This document shows positions 10,966 to 15,236 of a DNA stretch of 15,236 bases, in pieces (position 1 is the first letter of the stretch; each line of letters starts with the position of its first letter). Made by a program: the position numbers and the translations under genes. The DNA is from Candidatus Zixiibacteriota bacterium (GTDB lineage Bacteria > Zixibacteria > MSB-5A5 > GN15 > PGXB01): positions 1 through 15,236 of the forward strand of contig JAPLUS010000174.1 of the NCBI GenBank assembly GCA_026397495.1. Reading direction: 5' to 3'. The notes beneath the pieces are model-generated. The model was not told where the DNA came from and did not search any database. It was given only the letters and a program-made list of their open reading frames with translations.

Positions 10966-11514
10966 ATGGCAAAAGATACCAAGAAAGAAAAGGGGCTCTT
11001 GATAGTATATACCGGCGATGGCAAAGGGAAAACAACCGCGGCCCTGGGGATGGTTGTTAGAGCCGTTGGCTATGACTGGAAGGTTTGCATAATTCAGTTT
11101 ATCAAGGGAAGTTGGAAATATGGTGAAATGGACGGGATAAAGAAATTGGCTCCCAATGTGGAGCTGAATGTGGTCGGGGAAGGCTTTGTCGGGATTATTG
11201 ATGATAAGAAGACGATTGAAGTGCATCGCGCCGCCGCTCGCAAAGCCTTTGAAATGGTGCTGGCTAAAATGTCTTCAGATAATTATGAATTAATGATTCT
11301 GGATGAGCTGAACGTGGCACTTAATCTCGGTTTGATTACCCGAGAGGAATTGGAGGAAGTCATTAAGAAGAAGCCGGAGAAACTTCATCTGGTAATCACC
11401 GGGCGGGGCGCCATTAAGTGGCTTATTGATCAGGCCGATCTGGTAACTGAAATGAAAGAGATAAAACACCCCTATCGGAAGGGGATTCCGGCGCAGAAGG
11501 GTGTGGACTTCTGA
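10966..11514 (+). CDS. cobO: cob(I)alamin adenosyltransferase, CobO/BtuR family
   Basis: A 182-residue protein of the CobA/CobO/BtuR family, which transfers the adenosyl group of ATP to cob(I)alamin to make adenosylcobalamin. The P-loop TGDGKGKTTAALG (residues 16-28), IIQFIKGSW, the Walker-B-like LMILDELNVAL and LVITGR near the end are family signatures, and length is normal. The ATG at 10966 has GGAG 8 bases upstream. The frame could begin at GTG 10957, but that would overlap the ribosome site, so the ATG is preferred. Its stop overlaps the likely CTG start of the next (ruined) gene as CTGA. No other B12 genes are in view. Confidence 0.93.
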   Translation: MAKDTKKEKGLLIVYTGDGKGKTTAALGMVVRAVGYDWKVCIIQFIKGSWKYGEMDGIKKLAPNVELNVVGEGFVGIIDDKKTIEVHRAAARKAFEMVLAKMSSDNYELMILDELNVALNLGLITREELEEVIKKKPEKLHLVITGRGAIKWLIDQADLVTEMKEIKHPYRKGIPAQKGVDF

Positions 11515-11690
11515 AAATTGCTATTCTGGGGGGAACCGGTTTTATAGGAAGAAATCTGGCTCGTGCGCTCGAGATGGTTATGAAACGGCCCCCACTGACA
11601 ACCGAGCAGTTGAAAATGATGGAAGTAGGAAATATTTGCGATAATCGGAGATTCTTGAGTATTATGGAGATAACCCTAACCAAGGGGAGT
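11511..11690 (+). pseudogene. NAD-dependent epimerase/dehydratase remnant with large internal deletion
   Basis: The frame begins with CTG overlapping the cobO stop (CTGA) and reads the typical nucleotide-binding N-terminus of an SDR/NDUFA9-like epimerase (KIAILGGTGFIGRNL, glycine motif GGTGFIG). After about 21 codons it jumps in frame, near 11573, to a segment (KRPPLTTEQLKMMEVGNICD) that looks like the C-terminal tail of the same family. About 200-250 residues of the usual ~300 are missing. The reading frame then runs on into the palindromic element and stops at TAA 11844-11846, giving a chimeric ORF of about 111 codons. It is probably non-functional. N-terminal identity is clear; the C-terminal assignment rests on remembered family patterns. 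Confidence 0.6.
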
Positions 11691-11713
11691 GTTGAAAAAC
11701 CCCGTACGCCGTT

Positions 11714-11757
11714 GTGTCAGGTCTTGATCCCATGTAAATGGGATTGTGACCTGACAC
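11714..11757. repeat. nested hairpin of the palindromic element
   Basis: Outer arms GTGTCAGGTC/GACCTGACAC pair perfectly (10 bp). After a 3x3 internal loop, the inner arms ATCCCAT/ATGGGAT pair perfectly (7 bp) around loop GTAA. It is not followed by a T run, so it is not an ordinary terminator. Confidence 0.85.
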
Positions 11758-11797
11758 GTAAGTATATGTTGGATAATGGCAGCGAGTCACATCCACC

Positions 11798-11820
11798 TGC
11801 GGCGGACAAGACCCGCCGCA
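11798..11820. repeat. GC-rich hairpin of the palindromic element
   Basis: TGCGGCGG and CCGCCGCA form a perfect 8-bp stem around a 7-base loop (acaagac). Together with 11714-11757 it makes the transcript between cobO and trxB strongly structured. Confidence 0.75.
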
Positions 11821-11890
11821 ACCAAATTTGGGGACTTTTTCAATAAGCCCCGAGCTCGAAGTTGGCTTACGAGAATATGCGAGGTAGAAA

Positions 11891-12820
11891 ATGAATATTA
11901 AAGAATATGATGTGGTTATTGTTGGCGGAGGGCCGGGTGGCTTGACAGCAGGATTGTACTCGGCCCGGTCAAATCGCAAAACAGTTCTGCTGGAGAGATA
12001 TCTCCCCGGTGGGCAAATTACCAACACGGAGGAGGTTGAAGATTACCCTGGTTTTGATCGGATCGCCGGCGCCGATTTGGCAATGAAGATGACAGAACAT
12101 GCCAAGCGGTTTGGGCTTGAAATTATCTCAGATGAAGTTGCTGAAATTTATACGGAGGCGAACAGTCGGGTTATTGTTACGGCCAGCGGCGTCATCTACC
12201 GGGCCAAGGCGGTAATCATCTCAACCGGAGGTTCTCCCAATCATCTGAATGTCCCTGGAGAAAAGGAATTCGCAGGCAAAGGCGTTTCTTATTGTGCCAT
12301 CTGTGACGGCGCTTTTTTCAAAAATCAGGTAATTGCCGTGGCCGGCGGCGGCGATGCGGCGGTTGAAGAGGGAATATATCTCACCAAATTCGCAAGTAAA
12401 GTCTATATTATTCACCGGCGCAATGAACTCAGAGCTCAAAAAATCATTCAAAAGAGGGCCTTTAATAACCCCAAAATTCAACTCCTTTTGGAGACTGTGG
12501 TCGAATCAATCAATGGAGATACTAAGGTTCGCTCTCTCTCTTTGAGGAATGTTAAAACCGGTGCCGGCTCCACTCTCGAGGCAGGAGCCATATTTATTTT
12601 TGTCGGATTTGTTCCCAATTCCAATCTGACCCGGGAACCATTGAACAAAGATAAAAATGGATATATTGTCACTAATGATCGGATGGAAACCTCAATTGGG
12701 GGTATCTTCGCCTGTGGTGATGTTCGCAGTCAGCTGGTAAGGCAGATTACCAATGCTGTTGGCGACGGCACCACGGCGGCGATGGCGGCCGAAAAATATA
12801 TTGAAGAATTGAATGACTGA
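11891..12820 (+). CDS. trxB: thioredoxin reductase (NADPH)
   Basis: A 309-residue, normal-length low-molecular-weight thioredoxin reductase, which uses NADPH and FAD to reduce thioredoxin in the cytosol. The FAD motif GGGPGG is at residues 12-17. The redox-active CAIC is C135-C138, followed by DG. The NADPH site has GGGDAAVEE (152-160) and HRRNEL (175-180), whose two arginines favour NADPH. The C-terminal FAD motif is IFACGDVR. GAGG lies 6 bases before the ATG. It follows the palindromic element by 39 bp and may still be read from the upstream cobO transcript. No thioredoxin gene is in view. Confidence 0.95.
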   Translation: MNIKEYDVVIVGGGPGGLTAGLYSARSNRKTVLLERYLPGGQITNTEEVEDYPGFDRIAGADLAMKMTEHAKRFGLEIISDEVAEIYTEANSRVIVTASGVIYRAKAVIISTGGSPNHLNVPGEKEFAGKGVSYCAICDGAFFKNQVIAVAGGGDAAVEEGIYLTKFASKVYIIHRRNELRAQKIIQKRAFNNPKIQLLLETVVESINGDTKVRSLSLRNVKTGAGSTLEAGAIFIFVGFVPNSNLTREPLNKDKNGYIVTNDRMETSIGGIFACGDVRSQLVRQITNAVGDGTTAAMAAEKYIEELND

Positions 12821-12872
12821 TTATTAAGAATTCGGACCGGTATAGGCACAACCCCCTTTCAGATGGCGCGAT

Positions 12873-12893
12873 ATGGCTGTTTTTTCCAGCCAT
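12873..12893. repeat. hairpin downstream of trxB
   Basis: ATGGCTG and CAGCCAT (7 bp) flank a loop of six T and one C. The T run is in the loop rather than after the stem, so terminator function is uncertain. The rest of the 184-bp gap to the next gene shows no clear promoter. Confidence 0.35.
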
Positions 12894-13004
12894 CCGTTGC
12901 TATAATCGGGCCCTCCCTGATTAATTTTATCAGATAATTTCTAAGAGAGACCGCCAAGATGCCGATATCATCTATGTGGCAACTTTGTATTTGGGTAATG
13001 AATT

Positions 13005-14951
13005 ATGTTAAAGCTTAAGACCTCCGGTGTCTTGATTAGAATCTCCAACCTTGTCTTTATTCAGGTTATCTTCATTTTTGCCGCTTTGGCATTGGCTCTA
13101 TATTATTCCGAGAGTGATAACTCCATAGCCAATTATTATTCTGAGAGCGGACAAAAGGTTTATAACTCGGCTAATCCCCTTTTGGATCTGGTAAAATCCG
13201 ATTCGGGTGGAGTTCAAGTGACCCCCGCTCTTTCTACTGAGGCAAAGCGTCTTATCGACGAAAATAATCTATTGGTCGATATTAGTCTTCTTGTGTCAAA
13301 TAACAAAACCGGCCGGGATACTTTAATCCATCTGGCTGGTAGGTCTGGCGATAATGCGGTATGGCATAATAGCATTACTGTCCCAAGCCCTCAGCAAACA
13401 TTATCATCCAATTCGGGATATCAAGGGTTTGCCTTAACCCTGGATGCTGACGGCAAATATATCCATTATTTCTTGCGGCCGGGGAATATTAAAAGTAACT
13501 ATGCTTTGGTTCTGACTTCCCCCAACACTTTTTCCTTGGCTCTTCAAAAGGGACAAGGTAAAATACTTTTGTTGCTCTTCCTATTTTCCATTTTGATTTC
13601 CTTACTAATTGTTAATCTCATCTCGCGGGGAATTAGAAAACCTCTGAGCCGCCTTATTCAAGCCTTTGAGAAAACAGCCAATGGCTGCGAGTACTTTGTT
13701 ACCGAAGAAGGGGGCGATAAGGAATTCCTTAGATTATCGCGAGCCTTCAACCGGATGTCCGGGAGTCTGGGCGAAAAACAGAAGAAGCTTTCTGCTGTTA
13801 ATGCTGAATTAGCCAAGGCCAATGAATCGCTTATTGAATCGGAGTCGATTTTGACTTCGCTGGTTGACTATTCGCCGGAGGCCATTATTGTTACCGATCT
13901 CGAAGATCAAGTTATCATATATAATCATCAAGCCGCACGGGATTTTGGCTATAATCATAATGATATGCTGGGGAAAAGGGTTACCAATCTATTCTCCGTT
14001 TCTGATTCCCGGCCTAAGAAGGATACGCCGAACGACAGTAATCATGAGGCCCAGGAAATTATTTGCCGGCGGTGCGACGGCGGTCGTTTCCCTTCTTTGC
14101 TTATTCATACTTCCCTTGGCCCGGAGGGGTTACCGCCTATTGCGATGCTCTATTTTATAAAAAATATATCTGAAAGCCGTAATTATCAGGAAATGATCCT
14201 AAAATTAGATCGGGTGGCCTCCCGCGGTAAAATGGCTCGGGATATTGCTCATGAGATAAATAACTATCTGGCCATTCTTCAGGGAAATTTGGAACTCCTT
14301 CCCTCCATTGTTGCCAAGGATGATTTTGAAAAATGTGAACAAAGATTGGCAGTGATGAAAGATACGGTTGCCAGAATCGGGAGATTTACTGACGGGTTAA
14401 CGCAATTTAGCGATGAAAATAGTGAATTTAAGAAAGAAGATTTAAATCAGTTGGTTGAGAATCTGATTGCCTTTATAAAACCGCAAAATAAATTCAATGA
14501 TATTCTTATTGGCACCAACCTTTCGGAAAACCTGCCGCTGGTTGAAATTGATGCCGCCCAGATTCAACTTCTGCTTGTCAATCTTATAAATAATGCCGCC
14601 GAGGCAATGGCCGCCTTTGAAGGAACCCGTTGGGTGATAATTTCAACTTTGCTGGATGAGTTGGGACAGAATGTTCACATTAAAGTCGCCGATAGCGGCC
14701 CCGGCATTACCGCCGAAAATATTTCAAAGCTCTTTTTTAATCGCTTCAGCGCCAGACCTGATGGAAATGGCCTCGGCCTGATAACTTGCCGAAAGGTCGT
14801 AGATAATCATCGTGGAGAAATCTCATACCATACCGGTGATGAATCGAAGGCAATATTCGATATTAAGATTCCGCTCGGCCAAGGAGTAGCTCGTCTGATA
14901 ACTTCCGATAATCAAGCTAACTCCGATAAGGCAGTTCCGATTATAAAATAA
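13005..14951 (+). CDS. membrane sensor histidine kinase (HAMP-PAS-HisKA-HATPase)
   Basis: A 648-residue sensor kinase. A transmembrane helix at about 15-33 is followed by an extracytoplasmic sensor segment (about 34-185) and a second helix at about 187-206 (LLLLFLFSILISLLIVNLI). Then come a HAMP region (about 207-260, RKPLSRLIQAFEKTA), a short coiled coil, and a PAS domain at about 278-390 (DYSPEAIIVTDLEDQVIIYN, split by no gap). The phospho-accepting H-box AHEINN puts the histidine at 416. The ATPase domain has N-box LINNAAEAM (527-535), G1 DSGPGI (563-568) and G2 GNGLGL (587-592), with a short lid between. All catalytic motifs are intact. The ATG has only a weak GG-rich upstream site. The ligand is unknown and no response regulator is visible. 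Another membrane protein starts 39 bp downstream and probably shares its transcript. Confidence 0.92.
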   Translation: MLKLKTSGVLIRISNLVFIQVIFIFAALALALYYSESDNSIANYYSESGQKVYNSANPLLDLVKSDSGGVQVTPALSTEAKRLIDENNLLVDISLLVSNNKTGRDTLIHLAGRSGDNAVWHNSITVPSPQQTLSSNSGYQGFALTLDADGKYIHYFLRPGNIKSNYALVLTSPNTFSLALQKGQGKILLLLFLFSILISLLIVNLISRGIRKPLSRLIQAFEKTANGCEYFVTEEGGDKEFLRLSRAFNRMSGSLGEKQKKLSAVNAELAKANESLIESESILTSLVDYSPEAIIVTDLEDQVIIYNHQAARDFGYNHNDMLGKRVTNLFSVSDSRPKKDTPNDSNHEAQEIICRRCDGGRFPSLLIHTSLGPEGLPPIAMLYFIKNISESRNYQEMILKLDRVASRGKMARDIAHEINNYLAILQGNLELLPSIVAKDDFEKCEQRLAVMKDTVARIGRFTDGLTQFSDENSEFKKEDLNQLVENLIAFIKPQNKFNDILIGTNLSENLPLVEIDAAQIQLLLVNLINNAAEAMAAFEGTRWVIISTLLDELGQNVHIKVADSGPGITAENISKLFFNRFSARPDGNGLGLITCRKVVDNHRGEISYHTGDESKAIFDIKIPLGQGVARLITSDNQANSDKAVPIIK

Positions 14952-14990
14952 ATCATTGACCCCGCCCGCCAAAAGTTCTAATTTACTCCT

Positions 14991-15236
14991 ATGGCGCTAT
15001 TTAGAATTGGGGATTCAGCTACCGGAATCAGAGTAAGATTTATTATCCCCTTTCTGGTTTTACTGGGGGGGTTGCTTCTTATTGTTACCTATCTGGGAAT
15101 TAGGAAAAGCCGCACCGATAGTCTGGAATTAATCCGACAACAGGGCGCGGCCCTGATAGAAAGTCTCACCTTGTCCTCAGACAATGCCATTAAAGCCAAT
15201 TCTCTTTTCGATCTTTTGGTACAGGAAAAATTCTCC
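14991..15236 (+). CDS. membrane protein, probable sensor kinase N-terminus, 3' truncated by window
   Basis: 82 codons from ATG 14991 to the window end without a stop. About 16 mostly polar residues with Arg precede a strong transmembrane helix at about 19-36 (FIIPFLVLLGGLLLIVTYLG), then a positively charged stretch (RKSR) and a helical soluble segment (residues about 42-82). This is the usual architecture of the extracytoplasmic sensor in two-component kinases or chemoreceptor-like proteins. Its position right after a sensor kinase supports that, but the diagnostic domains lie outside the window. There is no good ribosome site before the ATG, so the start is provisional. The coding strand contains a run of seven G at about 15065, which is read through in frame. 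Confidence 0.55.
   Translation, partial: MALFRIGDSATGIRVRFIIPFLVLLGGLLLIVTYLGIRKSRTDSLELIRQQGAALIESLTLSSDNAIKANSLFDLLVQEKFS

Larger units (their letters stand above)
11684..11851. mobile_element. MITE-like palindromic element, 168 bp, non-coding
   Basis: Imperfect terminal inverted repeats bound this segment: GGGGAGTGTTGAAAAA at 11684-11699 and, read on the other strand from 11851, GGGGCTTATTGAAAAA (13 of 16 match). Inside are two strong hairpins (11714-11757 and 11798-11820). It encodes no transposase; small ORFs crossing it on either strand look accidental. No clear target-site duplication is seen at the edges. It lies between the cobO-epimerase remnant and trxB and supplies the remnant's stop codon. 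It could instead be an imperfectly mirrored repeat of another class. Confidence 0.6.

Noticed and set aside
11662..12027. 121-codon minus-strand ORF across the palindromic element and the start of trxB
   Set aside because: It overlaps trxB antisense and runs through the inverted repeats; its composition is Pro/Ser-rich and matches no family I recognise. Probably an accidental frame.
14961..15070. Run of seven G and GC-rich stretch as a quadruplex or phase-variation site
   Set aside because: A single short homopolymer read through in frame within a transmembrane-encoding region is not enough evidence.

Overview
The window looks like chromosomal DNA from an uncultured, anaerobic or microaerobic Gram-negative bacterium. 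Evidence for this: a single-chain pyruvate:ferredoxin oxidoreductase, an Fe-S type Rrf2 regulator, a lactate/glycolate-type flavin and Fe-S oxidase, a secreted beta-barrel-like protein ending in an aromatic residue, and several membrane sensor kinases. Base composition is moderate and gene style is uniform, with no obvious foreign island. The style recalls uncultured FCB-group lineages such as Zixibacteria, but that is an impression, not a demonstrated placement.

Layout. Positions 1-765 hold the end of an HDOD signalling protein with an unusual histidine-kinase-like H-box tail. Leucyl aminopeptidase (pepA, +) follows at 882-2372 and converges on a secreted outer-membrane-type protein (2400-3281, -). 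A strong hairpin terminator at 3424-3460 closes a minus-strand operon read rrf2 (7968-7546), dcd (7454-6900), nifJ (6842-3476). That operon has a consensus TTGACA/TATAAT promoter at 8047-8074. A second promoter-like site (8145-8172) faces the other way, towards a FAD/Fe-S 2-hydroxyacid oxidase (8243-10930), which is followed by cobO (10966-11514), a gutted NAD-epimerase remnant, a 168-bp MITE-like palindromic element, and trxB (11891-12820). The right end carries a complete PAS/HAMP sensor histidine kinase (13005-14951) and the first 82 codons of a second membrane protein.

How the genes fit together. The oxidase would turn a 2-hydroxyacid (lactate or glycolate type) into a 2-oxoacid, and PFOR would turn pyruvate into acetyl-CoA plus reduced ferredoxin. 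Their promoters face each other around an Fe-S sensing Rrf2 gene, so joint redox or Fe-S control is plausible.

The main surprise is damage. nifJ lacks roughly 80-90 codons of its gamma domain and changes reading frame at about 5600-5610. The oxidase has an in-frame TGA at 8723-8725. The epimerase after cobO keeps only its first ~21 codons and a C-terminal piece, fused in frame and ending inside the MITE-like element. Three lesions in 15 kb, two of them in consecutive catabolic steps, mean either real local decay or assembly error; the sequence alone cannot decide.
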